NCBI GenBank assembly: GCA_030746295.1 | Contig: JASLMY010000002.1 | Span: forward strand, 30,060-94,059 | Direction of reading: 5' to 3' | DNA length: 64,000 nucleotides | From: Alphaproteobacteria bacterium | Lineage (GTDB): Bacteria; Pseudomonadota; Alphaproteobacteria; GCA-2731375 | Shown: piece after piece, positions 1 through 9,430 of the stretch | Numbering within the stretch: the first letter of the stretch is position 1 | How the letters are laid out: each line of letters opens with the position of its first letter | Notes under the pieces: generated by a model | Databases searched by the model: none | Told to the model about the DNA's origin: nothing | The model's input: only the letters and a program-made list of their open reading frames with translations | Position numbers and translations under genes: made by a program

Positions 1-115
1 CTCGGGCGACCCGGAAGCGGTGCATCGGGCCGGCGTCTCGGTCCGTGGCCGGGTCGTGAGCGAGCGCCGCATCGAGCGTCCGCTCGAGGACTACGTCGTC
101 GACTGGGAGCTCTGA
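1..115 (+). CDS. C-terminal end of an unrecognised protein (cut by window edge)
   Basis: An open frame enters from the left edge and ends at a TGA at 113-115. The 37 visible residues finish in RIERPLEDYVVDWEL. I do not recognise the family from this tail. It is on the same strand as the following synthase gene and is separated from it by about 120 bp, so they may or may not share a transcript. Confidence 0.5.
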   Translation, partial: SGDPEAVHRAGVSVRGRVVSERRIERPLEDYVVDWEL

Positions 116-233
116 GCCGCCCTCCGCCGACAAGCCCAATTTCCGGGCCGCCGATGGCGTGGCGTGCCGTTACCGGGTGTGCTATGCGGGGGCCGTCCGC
201 CGACGCAGCTGGCAGCAGAGAGGGTTTCCTGAG

Positions 234-1145
234 ATGAGCAACACCTTGCGCGGCGTCTGGACCGCCGCCCTGACGCCGCAGAACCAAGACCTCTCCGTCA
301 ATCTGGAGCACCTGGTGGCGCACTACCGCTGGCTCCTGGCGGGCGGCTCCGACGGCATCGCGGTGCTGGGCACGACCGGGGAGGCGAATTCGTTCTCGGT
401 GGCCGAGCGCCGGGCCGTGATCGGACGCGTCGCCGAGGCCGGCTTCGCCAATGACGAGATCATGATCGGCACCGGCTGCTGCGCCTTCCCCGACACGGTG
501 GAGCTGACGCGGGCGGCGCTGGATGCCGGCTATGCCAACATCCTGATGCTGCCGCCCTTCTACTATAAGGGCGTCTCCGACGATGGCCTCTTCGCCGCCT
601 ATGCCAACGTCATCGAGCGGGTCGCCGACAGCTCGATGCGGATCTACGTTTACGACTTCCCCAAGATGACCGGTCTCGAGATCGACGCCGATCTCCTGGT
701 CCGCCTGCACGACGCCTTTCCCGACACGATCGTCGGCATCAAGGATTCATCTGGCCGCTGGCCCGACATGAAGGAGGTGGCGGAACGGATTCCCGGCTTT
801 GGCACCTTCGCCGGCACCGAGCAGTATCTCTTGCCGGTGCTGAGAGCCGGCGGTGCGGGCTGCATCTCGGCCACCGCCAACGTCACCTGTGGAATCGCGG
901 CGGCGCTCTATCGGGCCTGGAAGAGCGACGAGGCCGACGCCCTGCAAGAGCGGGTGAGCCAGGTGCGGGCCACCCTCGAAGCCTATCCGACGGTGCCGGC
1001 GTTGAAAGAACTGATGGCGGCACATACCGGCCGTGCCGGCTGGCGCCAGGCGCGGCCGCCGATGGTGCCCCTTTCGGCGGAGGCCCGAGAGGCCCTCTTC
1101 CGCGACCTCGAAGCCATCGGCTTCGTCCTGCCGGAGGCGGCGTGA
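234..1145 (+). CDS. Dihydrodipicolinate synthase family aldolase
   Basis: A 303-residue TIM-barrel aldolase of the DapA/NanA superfamily, which uses a Schiff-base lysine to join or split pyruvate and an aldehyde. Visible family marks are GTTGEANSFS near residue 47, the YVYDFPKMTG segment carrying the tyrosine region, and IVGIKDSSG, whose lysine is the expected Schiff-base residue. I start at ATG 234 because an AGAGAGGG stretch precedes it and the upstream extension (from 159) is low-complexity arginine-rich sequence. Such genes outside lysine operons often act in sugar-acid or keto-acid catabolism, so dapA itself is not claimed. Its stop overlaps the GTG start of the next gene by 4 nt. Confidence 0.85.
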   Translation: MSNTLRGVWTAALTPQNQDLSVNLEHLVAHYRWLLAGGSDGIAVLGTTGEANSFSVAERRAVIGRVAEAGFANDEIMIGTGCCAFPDTVELTRAALDAGYANILMLPPFYYKGVSDDGLFAAYANVIERVADSSMRIYVYDFPKMTGLEIDADLLVRLHDAFPDTIVGIKDSSGRWPDMKEVAERIPGFGTFAGTEQYLLPVLRAGGAGCISATANVTCGIAAALYRAWKSDEADALQERVSQVRATLEAYPTVPALKELMAAHTGRAGWRQARPPMVPLSAEAREALFRDLEAIGFVLPEAA

Positions 1146-1849
1146 GGCAGCGCCGCACCCTAGACAGCGAACTTCTGAGCCTCGGAGAGAGGCGCGTCGA
1201 CCTCGCCATCCGCGTCAATCCACGGGCTCGACGGATCAGTCTCAAGCTGGACCCGGCCTCCGGCCAGGTCGTCCTGGTGCTGCCCTCGGCACGGGCACGG
1301 CGGCGAGGTCTGGAATTCGCCCGCGGTCACGGCGAGTGGATCCTGGCGGAGCTCGCCAAGCTGAGCCCGCGAATCGGCTTCGAGGACGGCGCCCGGATCC
1401 CCTATCTCGATCGCCCGCACACCATCCGGCACGTCGGCGGCCGCGGCACCGTCGAGCGCCGGGCGGATGAGATCCACGTCGCCGGCGCGCCCGAGCACAC
1501 GCCCCGCCGGGTCGCCGACTGGCTGCGCCAAGAGGCCCGGCGGCTCCTGACCGACGGCGCCTTCGCCAAGGCCGAGGCGATCGGGGCACGGCCGGGTCGA
1601 ATCACCATCCGCGATCCGAGAACCAGATGGGGCAGTTGTGCTGCCAGCGGCGCGCTCTCTTTTTCCTGGCGGCTGGTGCTGGCGCCCGAATCGGTCCTCG
1701 ACTACGTCGTCGCGCATGAGGTCGCGCATCTGAGGGAGGCCCATCACGGCCCGGCCTTCTGGGCCCTGGCAAGGCGTCTGCACGCCGACGTCGACACGTC
1801 CCGCGCCTGGCTAAAGGTCAATGGCGCCGGTTTGCATCGCTACGGCTGA
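1142..1849 (+). CDS. YgjP-type zinc metallopeptidase-like protein (DUF45)
   Basis: A 235-residue protein with the C-terminal zinc motif HEVAHLREAHH (HExxH plus a further histidine) and the preceding RTRWGSC motif that characterises the YgjP/DUF45 group of predicted metal-dependent hydrolases. Substrates are unknown in most members. The N-terminal half, with GQVVLVLPSARARRRGLEFA, is the usual beta-rich YgjP lead-in. The GTG start overlaps the preceding stop as GTGA, implying translational coupling. The 3' end runs 32 bp into the oppositely oriented methyltransferase gene. Confidence 0.82.
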   Translation: MRQRRTLDSELLSLGERRVDLAIRVNPRARRISLKLDPASGQVVLVLPSARARRRGLEFARGHGEWILAELAKLSPRIGFEDGARIPYLDRPHTIRHVGGRGTVERRADEIHVAGAPEHTPRRVADWLRQEARRLLTDGAFAKAEAIGARPGRITIRDPRTRWGSCAASGALSFSWRLVLAPESVLDYVVAHEVAHLREAHHGPAFWALARRLHADVDTSRAWLKVNGAGLHRYG

Positions 1850-2669
1850 GCGCCTGCGCCAGGAAGAAGCCCCAACCGAGCTTTCCCACCGCCGCCTGCT
1901 CGACCTTGAGGCGCCAGGAACCGAGGCTTTTCTCGACCACCGTCGGGTCGAGTTCGAGATTGGTCTCGGCGATCAGGCGCTCGGCGCGATGACAGAGTTT
2001 CAAGCTGTGGCGGGCCAGATGCGGCGTCCAGTCCTCGACGGCGTTGAGGCGGAAGCCGGCTTCCGCGAAGGCGCCGACATACTCGCCTTCGTCCCAGAGC
2101 TGCTCGGTGTCGTAGCGCTCGGCGAACCGGGCCCGCTCCGCTGTCGACATGGTGCCGTGGCGCATCAGCTGCTCGGTCAGGACCGCATAGCCGCCCGGCT
2201 TCAGGACCCGGTGTGCCTCGGCGATGACTCGCCCCTTGTCGCCCGAATGGACGACAGCGTCCTGGCACCACCAGACGTCGAAGGTGGCATCGGCGAAGGG
2301 CAGGGCGTGATAGTCCGCCGCCTCGAAGGCGATCAGGGACGAGAGTCCGTCCGCCTCGGTCGCGGCGCGAGCGCTTTCCAGCTGCCGTTCGGAGAGATTG
2401 GTGGCGGTAACCCGGCAACCGTATTCGCGGGCCAGGAAGCGTGCCGTCGTGGCGAAGCCGCAGGCGACTTCGAGAACCGTCTGCCGAGGCTCGAGGCTGA
2501 GCGGCAGCGCCATGCGGGCCCGCGTCCGGGCGGTGGCGACCTCGATCGGCTCGGCCGCATCGTCATAGATCCCGAAGGAGATGCTGTCGCCCCAGACCAG
2601 CCGCAGCAGGCGATCGACGTCGGCGTCGTCGTAGCGATAGGAAGCCGGCGGCGGCTCCGCCCGGGCCAT
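1818..2669 (-). CDS. Class I SAM-dependent methyltransferase
   Basis: A 283-residue Rossmann-fold methyltransferase. The SAM-binding motif I is VLEVACGFATTARFLA near residues 65-80, followed by DVWWCQDAVVHSGDK and the usual HRVLKPGGYAVL segment. The layout resembles the sarcosine/dimethylglycine and tocopherol methyltransferase group (small-molecule N- or C-methylation), but the acceptor cannot be told from sequence. It lies 17 bp downstream of dnaA on the same strand, so it may be read from the dnaA transcript. Its 3' end overlaps the convergent YgjP-like gene. Confidence 0.8.
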   Translation of the reverse strand: MARAEPPPASYRYDDADVDRLLRLVWGDSISFGIYDDAAEPIEVATARTRARMALPLSLEPRQTVLEVACGFATTARFLAREYGCRVTATNLSERQLESARAATEADGLSSLIAFEAADYHALPFADATFDVWWCQDAVVHSGDKGRVIAEAHRVLKPGGYAVLTEQLMRHGTMSTAERARFAERYDTEQLWDEGEYVGAFAEAGFRLNAVEDWTPHLARHSLKLCHRAERLIAETNLELDPTVVEKSLGSWRLKVEQAAVGKLGWGFFLAQALSRSDANRRH

Positions 2670-2686
2670 GCCCGCCCCGTCGCGCC

Positions 2687-4069
2687 TTAGCCTTCCAGCA
2701 TGCGGCGCAGGAGTTCGATGTCCTCGGCCAGCACCGAATCGGTCTGGCGCAGCTCCTCGATGCGGCGCACCGCGTGCATCACCGTGGTGTGGTCGCGGCC
2801 GCCGAACTTGTTGCCGATCTCGGGCAGCGAGCGGGTAGTGAGTTGCTTGGCCAGGAACATCGCCACCTGCCGAGGCCTGGCGACGTTGCGGGCGCGCCTG
2901 GCGGAGTGCATGTCGGCGAGGCGAATGTTGTAGTGGTGCGCCACCTTCTTTTGGATCTCGTCGATGGTGACGCGGCGGTCGTTGGCCCGAAGCAGGTCCT
3001 GCAACACCTCCTGCGTCAGCTCCAGCGTGATCGGCCGGCCGACCAGGTTGGCGTAGGCCATCAGCCGGTTCAACGCTCCTTCCAGCTCGCGCACGTTGGA
3101 GGTGATGCGGTGGGCCAGGAACTCCAGCACCTTCTCCGAGATCTCGGCGCTGTGCGCCTGCGTCACCTTGGCCTGCAGGATGCCGAGGCGGAGCTCGTAG
3201 TCGGTGTGGTGGATGTCGGCGACCAAGCCCCAGCCGAGGCGCGAACGGATCCGCTCCTCGATGTCCTCGAGGTCCGATGGCGAGCGGTCCGCCGAGATCA
3301 CGATCTGGCGGTTCTGGTCGGCCAGCGCGTTGAAGGTGTGGAAGAACTCCTCTTGCGTCGAATCCTTGCGGCTGAAGAACTGCACGTCGTCGATCATCAG
3401 CACGTCGACCGAGCGCAGGCGCTGCTTGAAGCCCATCGAGTCCTTCTCGCGAAGGGCGCGGATGAACTGGTACATGAACCGCTCGGCCGAGAGGTACATG
3501 ACCTTGCGCTCGGGGTTGCGCTGGCGGATATGCCAGGCGATGGCGTGCATCAAATGCGTCTTGCCGAGGCCGACCCCGCCGTAGAGGAAGAGCGGGTTGA
3601 ACTGAACCTCGGCACTGTCGGAGACCCGCCTGGCGGCAGCGTAGGCGAGCTCGTTGGAGCGGCCGACGACGAAGGTCTCGAAGCGAAAGCGGGAATCGAG
3701 CGGCGAGCTCGGGCCCTGCGCGGCCTCGATCCGTTCCTCGACCCGGGCCTCGACCCGAGCCTCGCCAGGCTCAGCCGCCGGCGTCTCGGCGCCCTCGCCG
3801 GCCCGCTCGGCGCCCGGATGGGTGCGCACCTGAATGTCGAGCTCCCGAAGCTTCGGCTCCTCGGTCTGCCAGATCGCGCGCAGCCGCTCGCCGTAGTGCG
3901 ACAGCACCCAGTCGCGCATGAAACGGGTCGGCGCGGTCAGGCCGACGTGGTCGTTCTCGGCGCTCTCGAGCGCCAGTGGCTTCAACCAGCTGTTGAAGGC
4001 CGCGTCACCGAACTCGGCCCGCAGACGCGCGCGCACCCGTTCCCAACGAGCCTCCCACATACGATCCAT
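2687..4069 (-). CDS. dnaA: Chromosomal replication initiator protein DnaA
   Basis: A 460-residue AAA+ initiator that binds and melts the replication origin. The N-terminal helicase-loading domain (WERVRARLRAEFGDAAFNSWLKP) is followed by a variable linker, the Walker A loop GGVGLGKTHLMHA, the Walker B DVLMIDDVQFF, and the C-terminal DnaA-box-binding signature DHTTVMHAVRRIEEL. I start at ATG 4069 because GGAGGCGAGTAC lies directly upstream; the longer reading is not protein-like. Its neighbours, rpsT upstream and the mutM block further on, are the usual alphaproteobacterial setting. Confidence 0.98.
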   Translation of the reverse strand: MDRMWEARWERVRARLRAEFGDAAFNSWLKPLALESAENDHVGLTAPTRFMRDWVLSHYGERLRAIWQTEEPKLRELDIQVRTHPGAERAGEGAETPAAEPGEARVEARVEERIEAAQGPSSPLDSRFRFETFVVGRSNELAYAAARRVSDSAEVQFNPLFLYGGVGLGKTHLMHAIAWHIRQRNPERKVMYLSAERFMYQFIRALREKDSMGFKQRLRSVDVLMIDDVQFFSRKDSTQEEFFHTFNALADQNRQIVISADRSPSDLEDIEERIRSRLGWGLVADIHHTDYELRLGILQAKVTQAHSAEISEKVLEFLAHRITSNVRELEGALNRLMAYANLVGRPITLELTQEVLQDLLRANDRRVTIDEIQKKVAHHYNIRLADMHSARRARNVARPRQVAMFLAKQLTTRSLPEIGNKFGGRDHTTVMHAVRRIEELRQTDSVLAEDIELLRRMLEG

Positions 4070-4650
4070 GTACTCGCCTCCAACAATCGACACGCGGCCA
4101 GCACCGGGTCTCACCCCGCGCGAGCGAGCGCATCGCGCGCAGCGGAACACCGGCAACATCTCTCCAATAGTCGATCACCCCACGCCGGCGGCGGCGCAAG
4201 ACGAGGCCCCGAAGCGGCTGGGTGATACTTGGCTCCAGCGGTGTGACGCTCCCCCAAACGGCGATGCTTGTTCTTCTTGATTACTACGTTTTCAGGCATC
4301 TTAGATCCGTTGTATTTTATTATTATTATCTCTTTTCTTCATACGAAGCAAAAACCACCTCGATCTGCAGTATATAGCATGTACTGCACACGCAATCATC
4401 CGACAGTAACTTTATTAAGACTTGCGTCGCCCCACAGACGGGTTCTGTTCGCTACAGTAATGCGAATCTCGGCGGCCTTGCAATAGGGCGAAATGGTGAA
4501 CGTTACTTTTTTTTGTCGTCGCCGTCGTGGCGGTGTCAGATCAAGACACAAAATCTAGGCGGCGGTGCCCGGCGCGGAGCCAAGGACGCGACCTGCGGCA
4601 GGATCGGCGGCGCCCGACGACGGCGGGCGAAGCGAATTGCGGCAGTGCTT
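4070..4650. promoter_or_regulatory. AT-rich intergenic region between rpsT and dnaA
   Basis: These 581 bp hold no credible gene. Roughly 4265-4490 is strikingly AT-rich for this genome (runs such as TATTTTATTATTATTATC) and is the natural site for the dnaA promoter. A dyad TGCAGTA-N9-TACTGCA occupies 4366-4388. Two direct copies of ACAGTAA follow at 4403-4409 and 4454-4460, giving four CAGTA cores in about 100 bp. I found no good DnaA box (TTATCCACA) in either orientation, so calling it the origin is not supported. Confidence 0.5.
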
Positions 4651-4917
4651 TCAGCTCGGCATCGCGTTGATGCGCTTGGCCAAGCGTGAAACCTTACGTT
4701 GCACGGTGTTGCGGTGAACCACACCCTTCTGAGCACTGATGACCAGCACCGGCTCGGCCGCGGCCAGCGCGGCTTCCGCCGCCGACTTGTCGCCGGACTC
4801 GATCGCCTCCTCGACATTGCGCACGAAAGTGCGCAACCGACTCCGCCTGGAACGGTTGACCGCGGTACGGCGCGGGGTTTGGCGAAGGCGCTTCTTGGCC
4901 GATGCGATATTGGGCAT
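4651..4917 (-). CDS. rpsT: 30S ribosomal protein S20
   Basis: An 88-residue basic protein with the S20 pattern: [13 protein letters not shown] at the start, a lysine/arginine-rich first helix, and [20 protein letters not shown] at the end. It binds 16S rRNA in the small subunit. The length is typical of the family. GGTAGGAACC sits just before the ATG. It precedes dnaA on the same strand with a long regulatory gap, as in many alphaproteobacteria. Confidence 0.97.
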   Translation of the reverse strand: MPNIASAKKRLRQTPRRTAVNRSRRSRLRTFVRNVEEAIESGDKSAAEAALAAAEPVLVISAQKGVVHRNTVQRKVSRLAKRINAMPS

Positions 4918-5014
4918 GGTTCCTACCGATATTGGTGCGTACCTAGCTGGGCGGCGCGGTTATAGACGGGCGCCGGAGCCGGGTCAACCTTCAGATGCGA
5001 GACGGCCCACGCGC

Positions 5015-5791
5015 TCAACGGTTCTTGAATCGCGGCGTCCGCTTCTCAATGAAGGCGGCCATGCCCTCGGCCTTGTCCTCGGTCGAGAAGGTGGAATGAA
5101 AGAGCCGGCGCTCGAAGCGCACGCCCTCGGCGAGCGTCGTCTCGTAAGCCCGGTCGACCGATTCTTTTGCCATCATCACCGCCGGGCGCGACAGGGCGGC
5201 GATCTTCTTGGCTGCCGCCATGGCTTCGTCCAGCAGTGAATCGAGCGGCACCACGCGGCTCACCAGGCCGGCGCGCTCGGCCTCCTCGGCGTCCATCATG
5301 CGGCCGGTGAGGGTCATCTCCATGGCCTTCGATTTTCCGACGAGCCGGGTCAGGCGCTGGGTCCCGCCGCCGCCCGGGATGATGCCGATGGTGATCTCGG
5401 GCTGGCCGAAGCGGGCGTTGTCGGCGGCGATGATGAAATCGCACATCATTGCCACCTCGCAGCCGCCGCCGAGCGCATAGCCCGCGACCGCGGCGATGAT
5501 CGGCTTCCGGACTTGGGCGACCTTCTCCCAGCCCACCGTGATGAAGTCGGCGAGATAGACGTCCATGTGCGAGCGGGGCGCCATCTCCTTGATGTCGGCG
5601 CCCGCGGCGAAGGCCTTGTCGGAGCCGGTGAGCACGATGCAACCGATGGCGTCGTCCGCCTCGAAGGCGTCGAGGGCCTGGCCCAGGTCCTCGATCAAGG
5701 CGGCGTTGAGGGCATTCAGCGCCTCGGGCCGGTCGAGGGTGATGAGACCGACGGCACCCTTGCTGTCGACCAGGATGTTCTCATAGGCCAT
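5015..5791 (-). CDS. Enoyl-CoA hydratase/isomerase family protein
   Basis: A 258-residue crotonase-fold enzyme expected to hydrate trans-2-enoyl-CoA in fatty acid oxidation. It has the oxyanion-hole segment [14 protein letters not shown] near residues 58-71, the [12 protein letters not shown] segment near 105-116, and the glutamate-bearing [20 protein letters not shown] near 132-151, so both catalytic glutamates appear to be present. Full family length. A short-chain hydratase between rpsT-dnaA and mutM is a recurrent arrangement in this bacterial group. Substrate chain length is not resolvable here. Confidence 0.93.
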   Translation of the reverse strand: MAYENILVDSKGAVGLITLDRPEALNALNAALIEDLGQALDAFEADDAIGCIVLTGSDKAFAAGADIKEMAPRSHMDVYLADFITVGWEKVAQVRKPIIAAVAGYALGGGCEVAMMCDFIIAADNARFGQPEITIGIIPGGGGTQRLTRLVGKSKAMEMTLTGRMMDAEEAERAGLVSRVVPLDSLLDEAMAAAKKIAALSRPAVMMAKESVDRAYETTLAEGVRFERRLFHSTFSTEDKAEGMAAFIEKRTPRFKNR

Positions 5792-5833
5792 GGTTCGTGG
5801 TCCTTCTCTGTCGCTACCGCCCGCCCGATTGCT

Positions 5834-6244
5834 CTAGTCGGGTGTGATCGTGATCCTGAGCGTCACCGTCTCCGCCTCCCGACTGAGCCGAAGCCGCAGG
5901 TGCTCGCCCTCCCGCAGGTAGCCTGCCGCATTGAGCGGCCGCCAGCCGAGTTCCGGCAGCACCGTCTGGTAGAAGGCGAGAACGCTGTCCTCGGCCACGG
6001 CGCCGACGGCATAGGCCTCGACGATGCGCCCGCCCGGCTTGTCGAAGACGACGCCGGCGTCCGCGACCTCGGCCAGGCCCGGCATCAGCGGCAAATCCTC
6101 GACCAGGTCGAAGAAGCCGCTCTCGGCGAGCGCCGGGGAACGCCAAGACCAGAGGCAGAGGAGGCAGAACAACACGCTTCGCCAGACGAGCGGCCGCCTC
6201 CATACGCCAGGGCGGCGTCGGAAATCAACCTTCGAAGGCGGCAT
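5834..6244 (-). CDS. Secreted protein of unknown function
   Basis: A 136-residue protein beginning MPPSKVDFRR, with a hydrophobic segment RSVLFCLLCLWSW followed by ALAES, which looks like a Sec signal peptide with cleavage after ALA. The mature part ends in a compact domain (SVLAFYQTVLPELGWRPL then GEHLRLRLSREAETVTLRI) of a type seen in small periplasmic or lipoprotein-like proteins; I cannot give it a function. ATG 6244 is preferred because GAGGAG lies about ten bases upstream; ATG 6253 is an alternative but abuts that site. It follows mutM by 14 bp and is probably cotranscribed. Confidence 0.7.
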   Translation of the reverse strand: MPPSKVDFRRRPGVWRRPLVWRSVLFCLLCLWSWRSPALAESGFFDLVEDLPLMPGLAEVADAGVVFDKPGGRIVEAYAVGAVAEDSVLAFYQTVLPELGWRPLNAAGYLREGEHLRLRLSREAETVTLRITITPD

Positions 6245-6258
6245 CGCCGGCATGCTCC

Positions 6259-7083
6259 TCAACGCTGGCAGCCGCCGCAGTAGTAGGTGGCGCGGCCGCT
6301 CTGCACGATTCGCCTGACCGTGGCGCCGCAACGCCTGCAGGCCTCGCCTTCGCGGTCGTAGACCTGGAAGTCGTGCTGGAAGTAGCCGAGCTCGCCCGAG
6401 GCCTGGACGTAGTCCCTCAGGCTCGAGCCGCCGGCCCGGATTGCGTCCTCCAGGACCTGGCGGATCGCCGGCACCAGGCGCGCCGCGCGCCGGCCGGCAA
6501 CCGTCCGGGCCAGCCGCCGGGGTGAGATCCCGGCGCGGTATAAAGCCTCGGAGACGTAGATGTTGCCGAGGCCCGCAACCGTCCTCTGATCCAAGAGGGC
6601 GGCCTTGATCGGGGTCCGGCGGCCACTGAGCCGGTCCGACAGGGTCACCTCGTCGAAGCTGTTGCCCAAGGGCTCTGGCCCGAGCCGGCAGAGCAGCGGA
6701 TGGCGCTCCAGCGACGCCGCCGCCACCAAGTCCATCATCCCGAAGCGCCGGTGGTCCTGGTAGGTGACGACATCGCCCCGGTCGGTCTCGACGACGACGT
6801 GATCGTGCGGGCCCGGCGGCGGCGTCGGGCGCGGCGAGAGAAAGAGCCGCCCCGACATGCCCAGGTGGATCATCCAGACGGTGGCGTCGTCGAGATGGGC
6901 GAGCAGGAACTTGGCACGACGGTCGAGGCGCGTCACCCGGCGGCCGCGCAAGCGCGCCTCGAAACTCTCCGGCAAGGGCCAACGCAGATCGGCACGGCGT
7001 TGCACGACGCGCACCAGCCGGCGGCCGACGAGGGGCCCCTCGAGGCCCCGGCGCACGGTCTCGACCTCCGGCAGCTCGGGCAT
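6259..7083 (-). CDS. mutM: Formamidopyrimidine-DNA glycosylase
   Basis: A 274-residue base-excision repair enzyme that removes 8-oxoguanine and formamidopyrimidines and nicks the abasic site. The N-terminus [14 protein letters not shown] supplies the catalytic proline and glutamate, Lys58 lies in LDRRAKFLL, and the C-terminal zinc finger uses Cys249, Cys252, Cys269 and Cys272. Length is normal. No good ribosome-binding site precedes it; instead a MITE-like element begins 13 bp upstream of the ATG and must contribute its 5' leader or promoter. Confidence 0.97.
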   Translation of the reverse strand: MPELPEVETVRRGLEGPLVGRRLVRVVQRRADLRWPLPESFEARLRGRRVTRLDRRAKFLLAHLDDATVWMIHLGMSGRLFLSPRPTPPPGPHDHVVVETDRGDVVTYQDHRRFGMMDLVAAASLERHPLLCRLGPEPLGNSFDEVTLSDRLSGRRTPIKAALLDQRTVAGLGNIYVSEALYRAGISPRRLARTVAGRRAARLVPAIRQVLEDAIRAGGSSLRDYVQASGELGYFQHDFQVYDREGEACRRCGATVRRIVQSGRATYYCGGCQR

Positions 7084-7095
7084 GGGGGCAGAGCT

Positions 7096-7276
7096 TAGCC
7101 CGGATTTCTCACGTTATCCATGGCCGACAGCGGTGCCCGAAGGGTCGACCTGGGCCGGCCGCCCGCCGCGTCGAAACTCCTCACCGTAGGCACCGCTACG
7201 CTTTCGGAGTTTCTCCTGGCGGACCGACTCGGCTCAGGTCGACCGAGGCCGTGGATAGGGTGAGATATCCGGGCTA
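7096..7276. mobile_element. MITE-like element, 181 bp, with 30-bp terminal inverted repeats
   Basis: The ends 7096-7125 and 7247-7276 are inverted repeats matching at 26 of 30 positions, outermost bases TAGCCCGGAT. Two further nested inverted pairs lie inside: GGTCGACCTG at 7143-7152 against 7235-7244, and GAAACTCC at 7173-7180 against 7206-7213. All three share nearly the same axis, so the whole unit can fold into one long hairpin. TA at both ends suggests a TA target duplication of the IS630/mariner type. There is no transposase. It fills the divergent mutM-ubiE gap. Confidence 0.75.
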
Positions 7277-7310
7277 CCCGATGGCGATGGCCTGCGCTAT
7301 CGTCCGGCGC

Positions 7311-8093
7311 ATGAGCGAGAGAGGGACAACGAGCGAGCGCCCGGGTGCTGCGGAGGACCTCGCCGATTTCGGCTTTCGGCGGGTGCCGAAGGCGGATAAG
7401 GCCACCCTCGTCCGCGACGTCTTCGACACCGTCGCTCGGCGCTACGACGTCATGAACGACCTGATGTCGTTGGGCGCGCATCGGGTCTGGAAGCGGGCCC
7501 TGATCGATTGGCTTCGGCCCCGGCCCGAAATGCACCTCGTCGACCTGGCGGGCGGCACCGGCGACATCGCCACCCGCTATCTGAGCGCCGGCGGCGGCCG
7601 GGTCACGGTGGTCGACATCAACGGTGAGATGTTGAGCGTCGGGCGCCGACGGGTGGCGCGGCGGCTAGCCGACGGCGGCGGCGAGATTGCCTGGGTTCAG
7701 GGCGACGCCGAGCGGCTGCCCTTGGTCGACGGCGCCGCGGACGCTGTCACCATCGCCTTCGGCATCCGCAACTGCACCGACATCGCCGCCGTGCTGAGAG
7801 AGGCCCGGCGAGTGCTGAAGCCGGGCGGCCGCTTCCTCTGCCTGGAGTTCAGCCGCCTGGCCCTGCCCGGCTTGGCGGGCCTATACGATTCCTATTCCTT
7901 CCGTCTGATTCCGGGTCTCGGCGCCGTCGTCGCCGGCGACAGGCAAGCCTATCGATATCTGGTCGAGAGCATCCGTCGCTTCCCCGACCAGAGCCAATTC
8001 GCGGCCATGATCGACGAGGCCGGACTGGCCCGCGTGAACTGGCGAAATCTGGCCGGCGGGGTCGCCGCGATCCACTCCGCCTGGCGGATCTAG
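7311..8093 (+). CDS. ubiE: Ubiquinone/menaquinone biosynthesis C-methyltransferase UbiE
   Basis: A 260-residue SAM-dependent methyltransferase that methylates the quinone ring in ubiquinone synthesis. Family marks are [37 protein letters not shown] (ubiE signature 1), [12 protein letters not shown] for SAM binding, and the terminal [11 protein letters not shown] start at ATG 7311 ([12 protein letters not shown]), which matches family N-termini; ATGs at 7281 and 7287 would only add non-conserved residues. It starts 35 bp after the MITE-like element. ubiB, which often follows in this block, is absent. Confidence 0.95.
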   Translation: MSERGTTSERPGAAEDLADFGFRRVPKADKATLVRDVFDTVARRYDVMNDLMSLGAHRVWKRALIDWLRPRPEMHLVDLAGGTGDIATRYLSAGGGRVTVVDINGEMLSVGRRRVARRLADGGGEIAWVQGDAERLPLVDGAADAVTIAFGIRNCTDIAAVLREARRVLKPGGRFLCLEFSRLALPGLAGLYDSYSFRLIPGLGAVVAGDRQAYRYLVESIRRFPDQSQFAAMIDEAGLARVNWRNLAGGVAAIHSAWRI

Positions 8094-8203
8094 CCCGAGC
8101 GATGCGGCTGCCGGCAGCGCCTCCCGTTCATGTTGCCTTCGGCGCGGCGGCCCCCTACCTTAGCCTCGGCCCTGCTGCGTAAATTGACCCGAGGGAACGT
8201 CCC

Positions 8204-9430
8204 GTGCTGCAGGACAAGCGCATCCTCCTGATCGTCACCGGCGGCATCGCCGCCTTCAAGTCGCTCGAGCTGATCCGCTTGCTGAAGGCGAAGGGCGCCA
8301 GCGTGCGCTGCGTGCTGACTGCCGGTGGCGCCAAGTTCGTGACCCCGCTGTCGCTCGCCGCCCTCAGTGAGGACAAGGTCTATGCCGAGCTCTTCTCGCT
8401 GACGGACGAGAGCGAGATGGGACACATCCGTCTTTCGCGCGAGGCCGACCTGTTGGTGGTGGCGCCGGCGACGGCCGACTTCATGGCCAAGATGGCAGCC
8501 GGCATCGCCGACGACTTGGCATCGACGGTGCTGCTGGCGACCGACAAGCCGGTGATGGTGGCACCGGCGATGAACACGGCGATGTGGGAGCATCCGGCGA
8601 CCCGGCGCAACATCGAGACGCTGGCTGCCGACGGCATCCTGCAGGTCGGACCCGGCCACGGCGATCTCGCCTGCGGCGAGGTCGGCCAGGGCCGGATGAC
8701 CGAACCAGCCGACATCGCCACCGCCATCGAGCGCTTCTTCATCGCACAGACGCCGGGCACGATCCGTCTCGACGGCCGGCGCGCGCTGGTGACCTCGGGC
8801 CCGACGCTGGAGGCGATCGACCCGATCCGCTATCTCGCCAACCGCTCGTCCGGCAAGCAGGGACACGCCATCGCCCAGGCCTTGGAGCGGCTCGGCGCCG
8901 ACACCGTCCTGGTGACGGGTCCGGTGGCCCTACCGGACCCGCCCGGCGTCAAGGTGATCCACGTCGAGTCGGCACGCGAGATGATGGAGGCCTGCGTCGC
9001 CGAGCTACCGGTCGAGGTCGCCGTCTGCGCCGCCGCGGTGGCCGACTGGCGGGTCAAGAGCAGCGCCGGACAAAAGCTCAAGAAAGGCGGATCGGCGGAG
9101 CCCCCGAGGATGGAGTTGGTCGAGAACCCCGATATTCTGGCCAGCATTGCCGGGCGCTTCACCGAGCGGCCCGAGCTCGTCGTCGGCTTCGCCGCCGAGA
9201 CCGAGCAGGTCCAGGCTCAGGCTCGCGAGAAACGCCAGCGCAAGGGCTGCGACTGGATCGTCGCCAACGACGTCTCCAGCAGCACCGGCGTCATGGGCGG
9301 CGACCGCAATACCGTGCACCTGATAAGCGAGAACAACACCGACTCCTGGCCGACCATGACCAAGGACGAGGTCGCGGCCCGCCTCGCCAGGCGCATCGCC
9401 CAACACCTGAGAGGGACCGAGCGGACATGA
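8204..9430 (+). CDS. coaBC: Bifunctional phosphopantothenoylcysteine decarboxylase / phosphopantothenate-cysteine ligase
   Basis: A 408-residue fusion for two steps of coenzyme A synthesis. The N-terminal flavoprotein CoaC half (about 1-185) has [13 protein letters not shown] and the [12 protein letters not shown] substrate-recognition motif. The CoaB ligase half (about 190-400) has [20 protein letters not shown] and NRSSGKQG. The start is GTG 8204, with GAGGGAAC upstream. The 3' end overlaps dut as ATGA, a coupling typical of the coaBC-dut pair. Confidence 0.97.
   Translation: MLQDKRILLIVTGGIAAFKSLELIRLLKAKGASVRCVLTAGGAKFVTPLSLAALSEDKVYAELFSLTDESEMGHIRLSREADLLVVAPATADFMAKMAAGIADDLASTVLLATDKPVMVAPAMNTAMWEHPATRRNIETLAADGILQVGPGHGDLACGEVGQGRMTEPADIATAIERFFIAQTPGTIRLDGRRALVTSGPTLEAIDPIRYLANRSSGKQGHAIAQALERLGADTVLVTGPVALPDPPGVKVIHVESAREMMEACVAELPVEVAVCAAAVADWRVKSSAGQKLKKGGSAEPPRMELVENPDILASIAGRFTERPELVVGFAAETEQVQAQAREKRQRKGCDWIVANDVSSSTGVMGGDRNTVHLISENNTDSWPTMTKDEVAARLARRIAQHLRGTERT

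Noticed and set aside
4268..4486. 72-codon frame in the dnaA upstream region
   Set aside because: It has no ribosome-binding site and lies in an AT-rich regulatory region; the residues show no protein character.
4070..4650. Replication origin
   Set aside because: The region is AT-rich and next to dnaA, but no DnaA box close to TTATCCACA could be found, so the call is not supported.
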